64,000 bases of DNA from Rhizobium sp. L43 (GCF_002531725.1 NZ_NWSQ01000005.1:372001-436000); one strand, 5' to 3'; positions 35,561 through 44,936 are shown, numbered from the stretch's first letter. The notes: generated from the letters alone by a model not told the origin. Numbers and translations are program-made.

Positions 35561-36799
35561 ATGATCAAGCGTCTATTGGCGGCGACCAGCATCGCTACCT
35601 TGTGCCTGTTTTCGGCCGCGTCAGCCGCCGAGAATGTCGAAATGTGGGTTCGCACGGGGATCGGCGACTCGTTCAAGAAGGTGGTCGAATCCTATAATTC
35701 CAGCCACGACAATAAGGTCGTGGTGACCGAGGTGCCGTTCTCCGAGTTGGTGCAGAAATATGCGACGGCAATTGCCGGCGGGCAGGCACCGGATGCGCTG
35801 TCGATGGACCTGATCTACAACCCCGCCTTTGCCGCGGCCGGCCAGCTCGAAGACCTGACGGACTGGGCGAAGTCGCTGCCCTATTTCAACTCGCTGTCAC
35901 CGTCGCATGTTCGCCTCGGCACCTATCAGGACAAGATTTACGGCCTGCCGCTCTCTGTGGAAACATCGGTGTTCGCCTGGAACAAGGATCTCTACAAGAA
36001 GGCCGGTCTCGACCCGGAAAAGGCGCCTGTGAATTGGGACGAAATCACCGCCAATGCGGAGAAGATCCGGGCGCTCGGTGACGATACTTACGGCTTCTAT
36101 TTCTCCGGCGGCGGCTGCGGCGGCTGCATGATCTTCACCTTCACGCCGCTCGTCTGGGGTGCGGGCACCGACATCCTGTCGGCCGACAGCAAGACGGCGA
36201 CGCTCGATACGCCGCAGATGCGCAAGGCCGTCGACATCTACCGCAATATGGTCAAGAAGGACCTGGTGCCGGCGGGTGCCGCCAGCGACAATGGCGCGAA
36301 CTTCCTGACCTTCACCAATGGCAAGATTGGCCAGCAAAGCCTCGGCGCCTTTGCCATCGGCACGCTGGTGACCCAGCATCCCGACATCAACTTCGGCGTG
36401 ACCCTCATCCCCGGCGTTGACGGCAAGCCGTCGTCCTTTGCCGGCGGTGACAACTTCGTCGTCACCAAAGGCACCAAGAAGATCGACGCGGTGAAGGAGT
36501 TCCTCGAATATATCTATTCGATGGACGGTCAGAAGATCATGGCGAAATACGGCAGCCTGCCGACGCGCGGTGATATCGCCGACAAGGTGCTGGAGGGTCT
36601 CGATCCGCGCATGCAGGTCGGCCTCAAGGCGATTGCCGTCGCCAAGACGCCCTATACGCTGCAGTTCAACGATCTGATCAACAGCGCCAACGGGCCTTGG
36701 GCAAGCTTCACCAACGCCGCGATCTTCGGCGACGACGTCGACGGCGCGTTTTCGAGCGCCCAGTCGGAAATGCAATCGATCATCGATAGCGGCCAATAA
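35561..36799 (+). CDS. sugar ABC transporter, periplasmic binding protein (family 1)
   Basis: Extracellular solute-binding protein of the carbohydrate (CUT1) type, 412 residues. A signal peptide MIKRLLAATSIATLCLF ends near ASA-AENVE. The mature protein has the family PFSELVQKYATAIAGGQAPD segment and a C-terminal IIDSGQ end. Start chosen at the ATG preceded by GGGAGGAG. It is the first transport gene of the operon after the LacI-type regulator, 48 bases downstream. The GH127 gene in the operon suggests an arabinofuranose-containing oligosaccharide as ligand. Confidence 0.9.
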   Translation: MIKRLLAATSIATLCLFSAASAAENVEMWVRTGIGDSFKKVVESYNSSHDNKVVVTEVPFSELVQKYATAIAGGQAPDALSMDLIYNPAFAAAGQLEDLTDWAKSLPYFNSLSPSHVRLGTYQDKIYGLPLSVETSVFAWNKDLYKKAGLDPEKAPVNWDEITANAEKIRALGDDTYGFYFSGGGCGGCMIFTFTPLVWGAGTDILSADSKTATLDTPQMRKAVDIYRNMVKKDLVPAGAASDNGANFLTFTNGKIGQQSLGAFAIGTLVTQHPDINFGVTLIPGVDGKPSSFAGGDNFVVTKGTKKIDAVKEFLEYIYSMDGQKIMAKYGSLPTRGDIADKVLEGLDPRMQVGLKAIAVAKTPYTLQFNDLINSANGPWASFTNAAIFGDDVDGAFSSAQSEMQSIIDSGQ

Positions 36800-36872
36800 C
36801 TCTCCCTCGGCCGCGGCCGGGGAGCGGTGGCAGCTTCCCGGCCAATTTCAATGGACAGATGCGGAGCGTTTG

Positions 36873-37790
36873 ATGACCGGTTCCGGTTCAGAGACCCTAT
36901 TGCCTCGGCGCAGGCGACGGCGCAGATCGAACTGGCGCGGCCTTGCCTATATCGCGCCGGCTATGGCGCTGGTCATCGTCTTCTTCATCATGCCGGTTGT
37001 CTTCACGGGATGGATGAGCCTGCACAACTGGCCGCTGATGGGCGCGTCGCGCTGGATCGGCTTCAACAATTATTACCGCATGATCAACGACACCCGTTTC
37101 ATGACGGCGCTGAATTTCACCGCCTATTACACCGTGATCGTCACCATCGCGATCTTCGCCGTCGCCTTTCCGCTGGCCATTTTCGTCGAGAAGGAACGGC
37201 AGTTCGTCAGCGCCTATCGCACCATCATCTTCCTGCCCGTCGTCGTCGGACTTGCCACCGCCTCGCTGCTCTGGGTCTGGCTTGCCAATGTCGATAGCGG
37301 CTTCATCGGTCCGGCCTTGAAAGCGCTCGGTCTTCTGGAAAAGAGCCCCAATCTGCTTGCGACCTTCGACACCGCCTTCCTGACCGTCGTGGTGATGGTC
37401 GTCTGGAAGATCGCAGGCTTCACCATGATCATTCTGCTGACCGGGCTGCAGGCCATTCCATCCGAGCTGACGGAGGCGGCCCGCATCGACGGCGCCGGCC
37501 GCTGGCAGCGTTTCCGGCATCTGACGCTGCCGCTGATGCGCAAGACGATCGCACTGGCGCTGATCGTCTCGGTCACCGGTTCGATCCTCGCCTTCGACCA
37601 GTTCTACATCATGACGGCGGGCGGACCGCAGAACAAGATGATCTCGGTGGTCTACTACATCTTCAACCAGTCTTTCGTGTCGTTCAATCTCGGTTATGGC
37701 GCCGCACTCTCGATCGTGCTTCTCGCCATCCTGATGGCCATCAGCATCGTGCAGCTCTGGCTGCTGCGCGTCGGGGAGGAGCGTCCATGA
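36873..37790 (+). CDS. sugar ABC transporter, permease (MalF type)
   Basis: CUT1-family permease of 305 residues with six transmembrane segments and a very basic N terminus (RRRRRRRSNWRG). The EAA loop that contacts the ATPase is seen in ELTEAARIDGAGRWQRFRHL. The ATG at 36873 follows GCGGAGCG. The stop overlaps the start of the second permease by four bases. Works with the binding protein at 35561-36799 and the ATPase at 40616-41689. Confidence 0.91.
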   Translation: MTGSGSETLLPRRRRRRRSNWRGLAYIAPAMALVIVFFIMPVVFTGWMSLHNWPLMGASRWIGFNNYYRMINDTRFMTALNFTAYYTVIVTIAIFAVAFPLAIFVEKERQFVSAYRTIIFLPVVVGLATASLLWVWLANVDSGFIGPALKALGLLEKSPNLLATFDTAFLTVVVMVVWKIAGFTMIILLTGLQAIPSELTEAARIDGAGRWQRFRHLTLPLMRKTIALALIVSVTGSILAFDQFYIMTAGGPQNKMISVVYYIFNQSFVSFNLGYGAALSIVLLAILMAISIVQLWLLRVGEERP

Positions 37791-38650
37791 GCACCTCGAG
37801 GGAACGCCGCGCCCGCAAGGCGATCCGGACGAAGTCGGCCTATCATCTCACCGGCATCGCCATCTCGATCTTCTTTCTCGCCCCCTTCGTGATCACGCTG
37901 CTCGCCTCCTTCCGGCCGGGCGCCGAGGCCAGCCTGCCGCCTCTGCCGCCATGGCCGACCTCCGGCGTCAGCTTCGATGCCTATGCGCTGCTCGATACGT
38001 TCGGCGCCGGCATCTGGCGGCACATGATCAATTCGCTGTTTGTTTCGATCGCCACCGTGGTGCTGACCGTCGCTGTCAGCCTGCTCGCCGGCTACGGCTT
38101 CTCGAGGTATCGCTTCCCGATGAAGAATCCGCTCTTCGTGCTGATCATCGCGACGCTGATGATCCCGTTCCAGTCGATCCTGACGCCGCTCTTCATCATC
38201 CTGGCAAAGCTCGGCCTCAACAACTCGCTGCTCGGGCTGACGCTCGTCTATGTGACGCTGCAGCTGCCTTTCTCGGTCTTCATGATGCGCAACGCCTTCG
38301 ATGCGGTGCCGAAGGAGATCGAAGAAGCCGCGCGCATCGACGGCGCGCGTGACCTCAGGCTGCTGGTCCGCGTTCTGCTGCCGCTGGTGCTTCCCGGTGT
38401 GGCGACGGTAGCGATCTTTGCCTTCCTCAATGCCTGGAACGAGTTTCTGGCCGCCCTCGTGCTGCTCTCCAGCAATGAGAAATACACTTTGCCGGTGCTG
38501 ATGACGGCGGTTCGCGCCGGGCGGCTCGGCGCCATCAACTGGGGAGCCGTGCAGGCCGGTGTCGTCGTCATGACGATCCCCTGCCTGATCGTCTTCCTGC
38601 TCCTGCAACGCTACTACATGCGCGGGCTGATGGCCGGCGCGGTGAAATGA
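37787..38650 (+). CDS. sugar ABC transporter, permease (MalG type)
   Basis: Second CUT1 permease, 287 residues with six transmembrane segments. The EAA loop is EIEEAARIDGARDLRLLVRV and the C-terminal end YYMRGLMAGAVK is typical of MalG-type proteins. Its ATG overlaps the stop of the first permease (ATGA), and the GH127 gene begins 19 bases later. Confidence 0.92.
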   Translation: MSTSRERRARKAIRTKSAYHLTGIAISIFFLAPFVITLLASFRPGAEASLPPLPPWPTSGVSFDAYALLDTFGAGIWRHMINSLFVSIATVVLTVAVSLLAGYGFSRYRFPMKNPLFVLIIATLMIPFQSILTPLFIILAKLGLNNSLLGLTLVYVTLQLPFSVFMMRNAFDAVPKEIEEAARIDGARDLRLLVRVLLPLVLPGVATVAIFAFLNAWNEFLAALVLLSSNEKYTLPVLMTAVRAGRLGAINWGAVQAGVVVMTIPCLIVFLLLQRYYMRGLMAGAVK

Positions 38651-38669
38651 TCCCAAAAAGGTAGAGCCC

Positions 38670-40592
38670 ATGACCAAATCAACCAACGACCGTCAGTTTC
38701 GTCCCGTCGCCGTTCCGGATGTCGAACTCGGCGGCTTCTGGGGCAAATGGCAGGACGCCGTCTGCAATTCCACCGCCGAAACCCTGCTCGACCGCTGCGT
38801 CGAGGCCGGCATGCTGAAGGCGATCGACGTCAACCAGCCGAGCCCCGGCGTCGTCATTCCCATTCAGCCCTGGGGCGGCACGACGCAGATGTTCTGGGAT
38901 TCCGACCTCGGCAAGTCGATCGAGACCATCGCCTATTCGCTCTATCGCCGGCCGAACCCGAAGCTCGAGGCGCGCGCCGACGAAATCATCGACATGTATG
39001 AGAGACTGCAGGACAAGGACGGCTATCTGAACGCCTGGTTCCAGCGCGTCGAGCCCGCCCGCCGCTGGACCAATCTGCGCGACCATCACGAACTCTATTG
39101 CGCCGGCCATCTGATGGAAGCGGCGGTCGCCTATTACCAGGCGACCGGCAAGCGCAAGCTGCTCGACATCATGTGCCGCTTTGCCGATTACATGATCAAG
39201 ATCTTCGGCCACGGCGAGGGCCAGATATCGGGCTATTGCGGCCATGAGGAAGTCGAACTGGCGCTGGTCAAGCTTGCCCGCGTGACCGGCGAGACGAAAT
39301 ATCTCGACCTGTCGAAATACTTCATCGACGAACGCGGCACCGAGCCGCACTTCTTCACGGCCGAGGCCGCTCGCGACGGCCGGAGCGCTGCCGACTTCCA
39401 TCAGAAGACCTATGAATATGGCCAGGCGCACCAGCCGGTGCGCGCGCAGACAAAGGTCGTCGGCCACGCCGTGCGCGCCATGTACCTCTATTCCGGCATG
39501 GCCGACATCGCCACAGAATACAAGGACGACAGCCTGACGGCGGCGCTGGAAACCCTCTGGGACGATCTGACCACCAAGCAGATGTACATCACCGGCGGCA
39601 TCGGCCCGGCGGCCTCCAATGAAGGCTTCACCGACTATTACGATCTGCCGAACGCCACTGCCTATGCCGAGACCTGTGCCTCGGTCGGCCTCGTGTTCTG
39701 GGCAAGCCGCATGCTCGGCCGCGGTCCGGACCGGCGCTACGCCGATATCATGGAGCAGGCGCTTTATAACGGTGCGCTGCCCGGTCTTTCCACCGACGGC
39801 AAGACCTTCTTCTACGACAATCCGCTCGAAAGTGCCGGCAGGCACCACCGCTGGAAATGGCATCATTGCCCCTGCTGCCCGCCCAATATCGCCCGGCTGG
39901 TGACGTCGATCGGCTCCTACATGTATGCCGTTGCCGACGACGAAATCGCCGTGCATCTCTATGGCGAGAGCACCGCGCGGCTGAAGCTTGCCAATGGTGC
40001 TGCGGTGGAACTCGAGCAGGTGACCAATTATCCCTGGGATGGTGCGGTCGCCTTTACCACCAGGCTGGAGAAGCCGGCGACATTCGCGCTGTCGCTGCGC
40101 ATTCCGGACTGGGCGGAGGGGGCTACCCTCAGCGTCAATGGCGAGATGCTCGATCTCGATGCCGCTATCCGCGACGGATATGCCAGGATCGACCGCGAAT
40201 GGGCCAGTGGCGATCGTGTCGCTCTCCATCTGCCGCTGGCGCTCCGCCCGCAATATGCCAATCCGAAAGTGCGCCAGGATGCCGGCCGAGTGGCCTTGAT
40301 GCGTGGCCCGCTCGTCTATTGCGTCGAGACGACCGACAATGGCGACGATCTCAACGCCATCGTCCTGCCGCGCGAGCTGCCGGCCGCCGAAACCGTCGTG
40401 CTGAAAGATCTCAACGATGCCGTCGCCCTCGATCTCAAGGTCGAGCGCGAGGAGACGTCGAATTGGGGAACGCCGCTCTACCGCAAGGCGCCGGCCGAAC
40501 GGCAGGTCGCCACCGCGCGTTTCGTACCCTATCATCTCTGGGATAACCGCGGACCCGGAGAGATGCTCGTCTGGGTCCAGTCGGACAAGTAG
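38670..40592 (+). CDS. glycoside hydrolase family 127 protein (probable beta-L-arabinofuranosidase)
   Basis: GH127 (formerly DUF1680) enzyme, 640 residues. The family zinc/catalytic cysteine motif is seen in WHHCPCCPPNIARL at about residues 396-410, and the acid residue region in ITGGIGPAASNEGF about 80 residues earlier. Characterised members remove beta-1,2-linked L-arabinofuranose from hydroxyproline-linked glycans of plant cell-wall proteins. There is no signal peptide, so it should act on imported oligosaccharide in the cytosol. It lies inside a sugar ABC operon between the permeases and the ATPase, 19 bases after the last permease. Confidence 0.88.
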   Translation: MTKSTNDRQFRPVAVPDVELGGFWGKWQDAVCNSTAETLLDRCVEAGMLKAIDVNQPSPGVVIPIQPWGGTTQMFWDSDLGKSIETIAYSLYRRPNPKLEARADEIIDMYERLQDKDGYLNAWFQRVEPARRWTNLRDHHELYCAGHLMEAAVAYYQATGKRKLLDIMCRFADYMIKIFGHGEGQISGYCGHEEVELALVKLARVTGETKYLDLSKYFIDERGTEPHFFTAEAARDGRSAADFHQKTYEYGQAHQPVRAQTKVVGHAVRAMYLYSGMADIATEYKDDSLTAALETLWDDLTTKQMYITGGIGPAASNEGFTDYYDLPNATAYAETCASVGLVFWASRMLGRGPDRRYADIMEQALYNGALPGLSTDGKTFFYDNPLESAGRHHRWKWHHCPCCPPNIARLVTSIGSYMYAVADDEIAVHLYGESTARLKLANGAAVELEQVTNYPWDGAVAFTTRLEKPATFALSLRIPDWAEGATLSVNGEMLDLDAAIRDGYARIDREWASGDRVALHLPLALRPQYANPKVRQDAGRVALMRGPLVYCVETTDNGDDLNAIVLPRELPAAETVVLKDLNDAVALDLKVEREETSNWGTPLYRKAPAERQVATARFVPYHLWDNRGPGEMLVWVQSDK

Positions 40593-40615
40593 GTCGTTTG
40601 GGGATGACGAACGGT

Positions 40616-41689
40616 ATGGCTAACAAGAGCGTCGTGCTCCAGGACGTGCGAAAAAGCTATGGCAATCTGCAGGTGGTCCACGGCATCGACCTGACGATCG
40701 AGGAAGGTGAATTCGTCGTCTTCGTCGGCCCGTCCGGCTGCGGAAAATCGACGCTTCTTCGCATGATCGCCGGCCTGGAAGACGTCACCGACGGCGAGGT
40801 CGAGATCAAGGGACGTGTTGTCACCGATCTCGATCCGTCCGAGCGCGGCATCGCCATGGTCTTCCAGTCCTACGCGCTCTATCCGCATATGAGCGTGCGC
40901 GACAACCTGGCCTTCGGGCTGAAGATGGCGCGCACCAATGCCGCCGAAATTGAGACGCGGGTGAAGGCTGCGTCCGCCATCCTGAAGATCGACCATCTTC
41001 TCGACCGGCGGCCGGGACAGCTTTCCGGCGGCCAGCGGCAGCGTGTGGCGATCGGCCGGGCGATCGTGCGCAAGCCCGATGTCTTCCTGTTCGACGAACC
41101 GCTGTCCAATCTCGATGCGGAACTGCGCGTGTCGATGCGCATCGAGATCGCCCGCCTTCACCGCGAGCTCGGCAACACGATGATCTATGTCACCCACGAC
41201 CAGACGGAGGCGATGACGCTCGCCGACAAGATCGTCGTGCTGCGCGACGGCCGCGTCGAACAGGCGGGAACGCCGCGGCAGATCTACGAGGATCCCGCCA
41301 ATACCTTTGTGGCGGGTTTCATCGGCTCGCCGAGGATGAACCTTTTGAATGCCCGCTGGGGTGAGGGCGCTCTGGTGGAGGTCGCCGGCCGGCGCATCGA
41401 CAGCGGCCTGCCGTCGGCAGACAGGCCGGTGGGCGCCGCGGTGACGCTCGGTCTGCGGCCTGAACATCTGGCGGTGGCATCCGAGCCACCGGGCAGCCTG
41501 ACGGCCAGGGTCGATTTTTCGGAGTATCTCGGGGGAACGCAGTATCTTTATTGCCAGCTTGCCGATGGCCAGTCGCTCACCGTCGAGCATCGGTCACCGA
41601 TCGGCATCACGGCGGGCGAAGAGGTCAGCCTGCTGTTTGAACCATCCGATTGCCGATTGTTCGATGAGAGTGGCAACCGGCTGCGATAA
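40616..41689 (+). CDS. sugar ABC transporter, ATP-binding protein (UgpC/MsmX type)
   Basis: CUT1-family ATPase, 357 residues. Walker A GPSGCGKST (about residues 36-44), signature LSGGQRQR, Walker B VFLFDEPLSNLDAELR and the C-terminal TOBE domain after about residue 240 are clear. ATG 40616 is used; ATG 40604 and TTG 40598 are in frame and possible. It is the last gene of the operon, 23 bases after the GH127 gene, and converges on dxr with only nine bases between stops. Confidence 0.93.
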   Translation: MANKSVVLQDVRKSYGNLQVVHGIDLTIEEGEFVVFVGPSGCGKSTLLRMIAGLEDVTDGEVEIKGRVVTDLDPSERGIAMVFQSYALYPHMSVRDNLAFGLKMARTNAAEIETRVKAASAILKIDHLLDRRPGQLSGGQRQRVAIGRAIVRKPDVFLFDEPLSNLDAELRVSMRIEIARLHRELGNTMIYVTHDQTEAMTLADKIVVLRDGRVEQAGTPRQIYEDPANTFVAGFIGSPRMNLLNARWGEGALVEVAGRRIDSGLPSADRPVGAAVTLGLRPEHLAVASEPPGSLTARVDFSEYLGGTQYLYCQLADGQSLTVEHRSPIGITAGEEVSLLFEPSDCRLFDESGNRLR

Positions 41690-41698
41690 GCGCAGCCT

Positions 41699-42889
41699 TC
41701 AGCCGGCGATAGCCAGTTTCATGAGATCACCAGCCCTTTGCCGGGCCTGCCTGTCGGCGGTAAAGACATCGTCCATATCGGCGGCCGGCGGCAGGCCGGC
41801 CAGATCGTCCATGACCCTTTCGGTGATCTCGGCCATGGCGAGGAAGGGCAGCCGCCCTTCGATGAAGGCTTCGAGCGCCACTTCCTTGGCGCCGTTCAGC
41901 ACCGCGCCCTGAACGCCGCCGCGCGTCATCGCCAGGCGCGCCAGCCGCAACGCCGGAAAGCGCACTTCGTCCGGCGCTTCGAAATCCAGCCTGGCGAGCT
42001 TGGCGAAATCCAGCCGCTCGATCGGCAGGTTCGGCCGGCGCGGAAAGGACAGGGCATAACCGATCGCCGTGCGCATATCGGGCGCGCCGAGCTGGGCCAG
42101 CACCGACCCGTCGCTATAGCCGACCATCGAATGGATGATCGATTGCGGATGGATGATGACCTCGATCTGTTCGGGCGTCAGGCCGAACAGATTGCGGGCT
42201 TCGATCATCTCCAGCGCCTTGTTGAACATCGAGGCGCTGTCGATCGAGATCTTCAATCCCATTGACCAATTCGGGTGAGCGCGCGCGGTTTCCACCGTCA
42301 CATCCGCCATCTCTTTGAGCGACGCGGTGCGGAAGGGGCCGCCCGATGCCGTCAGGATGACGCGCTCGATGGCGTGGCGCTGGTTTTCTTCCAGCACCTG
42401 GAAGATCGCATTGTGCTCGCTATCGACGGGGAGCAGCCTGCCGCCGCCTTGGCGGACGGCTGCGATGAAGAGATCGCCGGCCGAGACCAGGCATTCCTTG
42501 TTGGCAAGGGCGATATCGGCGCCGCGGCGCGCCGCCGCGAGTGTCGGCGCCAGGCCCGCGGTGCCCACGATTGCCGCCATTACCCAGTCGGCTTCGCGCT
42601 CGGCCGCTTCCATCAGACCGGATTTTCCCGAGGCAACCGCGATGCCGCTGCCGGAAAGTTCGCTCTTCAGTGATTCGTAATGCCGGTCATTTGCCGTCAC
42701 CGCCAGCCGCGCGCCGGAGGATTTCGCCTGCCGGGCCAGCAATTCGACGTTGCCGTTGCCGGTCAGCACGGAGATTTCGAAGTTCTCCCGCCCACCCAGA
42801 TGATCGACGACATTGAGCGTGTTCCGGCCGATCGAGCCGGTCGAGCCGAAGATGCTGAGGCGCCGCGGCGCGGTTTTGCCGGTCATCAT
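41699..42889 (-). CDS. dxr: 1-deoxy-D-xylulose 5-phosphate reductoisomerase
   Basis: Second enzyme of the MEP isoprenoid pathway, 396 residues, using NADPH and a divalent metal. NADPH loop GSTGSIG is near residue 12; metal and substrate segments DSEHNAIFQ, ASGGPFR and HPNWSMG with KISIDSASMFNKALE follow in the normal order. The start is the first of a pair of ATGs at 42889; a TTG six bases upstream is also in frame. Convergent with the ABC ATPase gene. Confidence 0.96.
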   Translation of the reverse strand: MMTGKTAPRRLSIFGSTGSIGRNTLNVVDHLGGRENFEISVLTGNGNVELLARQAKSSGARLAVTANDRHYESLKSELSGSGIAVASGKSGLMEAAEREADWVMAAIVGTAGLAPTLAAARRGADIALANKECLVSAGDLFIAAVRQGGGRLLPVDSEHNAIFQVLEENQRHAIERVILTASGGPFRTASLKEMADVTVETARAHPNWSMGLKISIDSASMFNKALEMIEARNLFGLTPEQIEVIIHPQSIIHSMVGYSDGSVLAQLGAPDMRTAIGYALSFPRRPNLPIERLDFAKLARLDFEAPDEVRFPALRLARLAMTRGGVQGAVLNGAKEVALEAFIEGRLPFLAMAEITERVMDDLAGLPPAADMDDVFTADRQARQRAGDLMKLAIAG

Positions 42890-43286
42890 ATGCAATTTCG
42901 CGAAAAATTTCTCTCGTAGGTTCAGGCTCTACTAGGCTTTGCAAGGGGCGGCAAGTGTGCGGTGCAGCAGATTTCTAGCGCTGAGGGGTTTACAGAACAG
43001 CCGGGGGATGTGACCCTTATACCATTGCTCGAGGAATCGAGTTTCGCTGGCGGTCGGTCATGGCCGCATGGGCAATTCGGGGTGCTGCGGCGCCCAGGCA
43101 CTCGGTGCCGCCGGCCTTCCGGCAAACATTAAATCGAGGATTGAAACCGGGATGAGCGGCTTGGCCGTGATCTCTATCGCGGGCTTGGCCGTGATCCCAC
43201 CGCGTTCGCTACGAGCGCTTTATGTGCGCTGCCGCTTCGATGTCGAGTGTTGCAGCCTGTATCAGGTCAAAACACGTTCTTATGTC
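42890..43286. other. intergenic region between dxr and a secreted protein gene
   Basis: About 400 bases without a supported gene. The 15-base sequence GGCTTGGCCGTGATC occurs at 43158-43172 and again at 43182-43196. GCTCGAGGAATCGAG near 43028-43042 is a small inverted repeat. The right-hand half is an open frame continuing into the next gene, but shows no signal peptide until 43287. Confidence 0.4.
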
Positions 43287-43937
43287 ATGACGATATTCAA
43301 AATAGCATGCATTCTTTTGTCGATCCTGCCGTCGCTCGCTGCTGCTGCGAGGGCGGATGATCTGCTGATCTGGTCGCCGGCAAAACTTTCCGACGGGTCC
43401 TACAAGGCGACGATGGGTTTTCGCCTGCCAGCGGAATGGGAAACCAGCGCCGGCGCCGATATCGGGCTCGCCTCGACCAAAGGCGGAGCCTTGCTGCCCG
43501 ATTCCGGACAGGCCATGCTCTGGGGCCGGATCGTCAGGACGAGTGTCACGCCGGCCGGCCAATCACAGCGGGGCGCGAAAGTCAGTGTCGATACGCTGCG
43601 CGGCAGCGGTGCGCTGACCCTCAGCCGCTCCCGCAGCTGGATCCTGTCCGATACGCTCGACATGCAATCGAGCCGGTCGATCAGTGTCCAATTTGACGCG
43701 GTCGATACCAGGCAGACCTCGGTGACGGCGTCGCAGGCGCTGAAACTGATCTATCCCTGGACGGGAACCTCGCTTTCGGCTGGCACAGGCGTCAGCAATG
43801 CCGGCGGCGACTTCTCGACGACGGTGGGGGTCAACCAGGACATCCTGCCGAACCTCAACCTCGATGCCTCGGTGAACAATCCGTTTTCACCGGATGAGGC
43901 CGGCAGCGTCAATCTCCGCTATCGCCTGCAGTGGTAG
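43287..43937 (+). CDS. secreted protein, probable small outer-membrane beta-barrel
   Basis: A 216-residue protein of unknown function. It begins with a signal peptide (MTIFKIACILLSILPSLAAA, cleavage near ARA-DD). The rest is rich in S, T, G and alternating hydrophobic residues, with repeated strand-like stretches and a final strand LRYRLQW ending in an aromatic residue, as in outer-membrane barrels. The ATG has no good ribosome-binding site and a start further upstream is possible. No homologous family recognised. Confidence 0.7.
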   Translation: MTIFKIACILLSILPSLAAAARADDLLIWSPAKLSDGSYKATMGFRLPAEWETSAGADIGLASTKGGALLPDSGQAMLWGRIVRTSVTPAGQSQRGAKVSVDTLRGSGALTLSRSRSWILSDTLDMQSSRSISVQFDAVDTRQTSVTASQALKLIYPWTGTSLSAGTGVSNAGGDFSTTVGVNQDILPNLNLDASVNNPFSPDEAGSVNLRYRLQW

Positions 43938-43995
43938 CGTTGAACCAAACTGCACCGATCGGCGTTTCCTCGGCAGATTCACGGAGAAACGGATC

Positions 43996-44286
43996 ATGGT
44001 TTTCAAGGAACAGACATTTCACGGGCTCGAACCTGAAATAGAAACGGAAATCGCCAACCACGCGTTGCTCGAGTCGGCTGTCGCCAATGCGCTGGCAATC
44101 GCCGGCGGCATTGATGCGGCGGATGTCGAGGTGACGATGGAAGAAGATCAGGTCGTTCTGACCGGCACCGTCGGCACGGTCGGCGAGATCGAACGGGCGA
44201 CCGCGGTCGCCAAGGCCGTCGAGGGTGTGCATTCTGTGCGGAACCGCATCCTGCTCGGCGGATCGTCGCTCGACGGCACGCATTGA
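43996..44286 (+). CDS. BON-domain protein
   Basis: A 96-residue protein made almost entirely of one BON domain: two short helices around ANALAIAGGI and the strand/turn GTVGTVGEIERATAVAKAVE with GVHSVRNRI. It lacks a signal peptide, whereas many BON proteins are periplasmic and bind phospholipid, so its location is uncertain. The ATG follows GGAG at about nine bases. Located 58 bases after the beta-barrel gene in the same direction. Confidence 0.85.
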   Translation: MVFKEQTFHGLEPEIETEIANHALLESAVANALAIAGGIDAADVEVTMEEDQVVLTGTVGTVGEIERATAVAKAVEGVHSVRNRILLGGSSLDGTH

Positions 44287-44361
44287 TCACACTGCGGCCG
44301 CTCCGGGGCTGCCGATCACGAATATATCGATGTCGTCGCCTATGAGGCGACGTCCCGTTGA

Positions 44362-44514
44362 TCAACCAGCGAAGCGTTCGACGAGGAAGGACGAGCCGGC
44401 CAGACGATCCGTCTTCTGCATGGCGCCCGACCCCTGCGGGTGGTAGGCGATGGCGAGCAGCACGGCGCTGACGGCGATATAGGTGATTGCCAAAAGAGTC
44501 AGCTTGATACGCAT
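44362..44514 (-). CDS. 50-residue membrane or secreted peptide
   Basis: Short gene: MRIKLTLLAITYIAVSAVLL begins a single hydrophobic helix, followed by AIAYHPQGSGAMQK and a polar tail ending ERFAG. CAGGAG lies eight bases before the ATG. Codon third positions are GC-rich as in true genes nearby. Function unknown; it could be a membrane-anchored small protein or a secreted peptide. Confidence 0.6.
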   Translation of the reverse strand: MRIKLTLLAITYIAVSAVLLAIAYHPQGSGAMQKTDRLAGSSFLVERFAG

Positions 44515-44629
44515 GATGAATACTCCTGTTTCGCGATAAACGCGGCTAAACTTGCGAAGTTCCTCATGGCAAGATCAGGTGGAAGCCCGGCCGATCGGAT
44601 CAGCCGGGCTTATCCTACATAGGTTTGCC

Positions 44630-44890
44630 TCATCGGCAGATCCGGGTTTCCTTGACGATCGTATGGCCATGGCGGCGGATCTTCTCCGTTTTGGTGAAGC
44701 AATCGCGCGACACGCGATGCGACATCCCATAGTGGCGGTTATACGGACGGTGGCGGTAATAGGGGCGTTCCGAATCGCCGTAATAGGGGCGTGCATTATC
44801 CGTGGTGATGGTGACACTTGCCGCCTCTGACGGCATTGCGGAAAAGACGGACGCCGCAGCGAGCGTACAGGCGAGGATGAACTGTTTCAT
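44630..44890 (-). CDS. small secreted protein, function unknown
   Basis: An 86-residue protein with a signal peptide (MKQFILACTLAAASVFSAMP, cleavage near SEA-AS). The mature part is rich in Tyr, Arg and His (PYYGDSERPYYRHRPYNRHY) and ends KTEKIRRHGHTIVKETRICR with two cysteines (Cys in RDCF and RICR) that could form a disulfide. Start at the ATG after GAGAGG-like sequence; an upstream frame to 44941 runs through a 16-base tandem duplication and is unlikely to be coding. Possibly periplasmic. Confidence 0.75.
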   Translation of the reverse strand: MKQFILACTLAAASVFSAMPSEAASVTITTDNARPYYGDSERPYYRHRPYNRHYGMSHRVSRDCFTKTEKIRRHGHTIVKETRICR

Positions 44891-44904
44891 GACGAGCCTC
44901 TCTT

Positions 44905-44936
44905 TCTGAGTTGGTCCTGTTCTGAGTTGGTCCTGG
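44905..44936. repeat. 16-base tandem duplication
   Basis: TCTGAGTTGGTCCTGT (44905-44920) is followed directly by TCTGAGTTGGTCCTGG (44921-44936). It lies just upstream of the small secreted protein gene and may lie in its 5' untranslated region. Confidence 0.85.

Noticed and set aside
38679..40535. 618-residue minus-strand frame opposite the GH127 gene
   Set aside because: Shadow; the plus strand is in a clear operon with a family cysteine motif.
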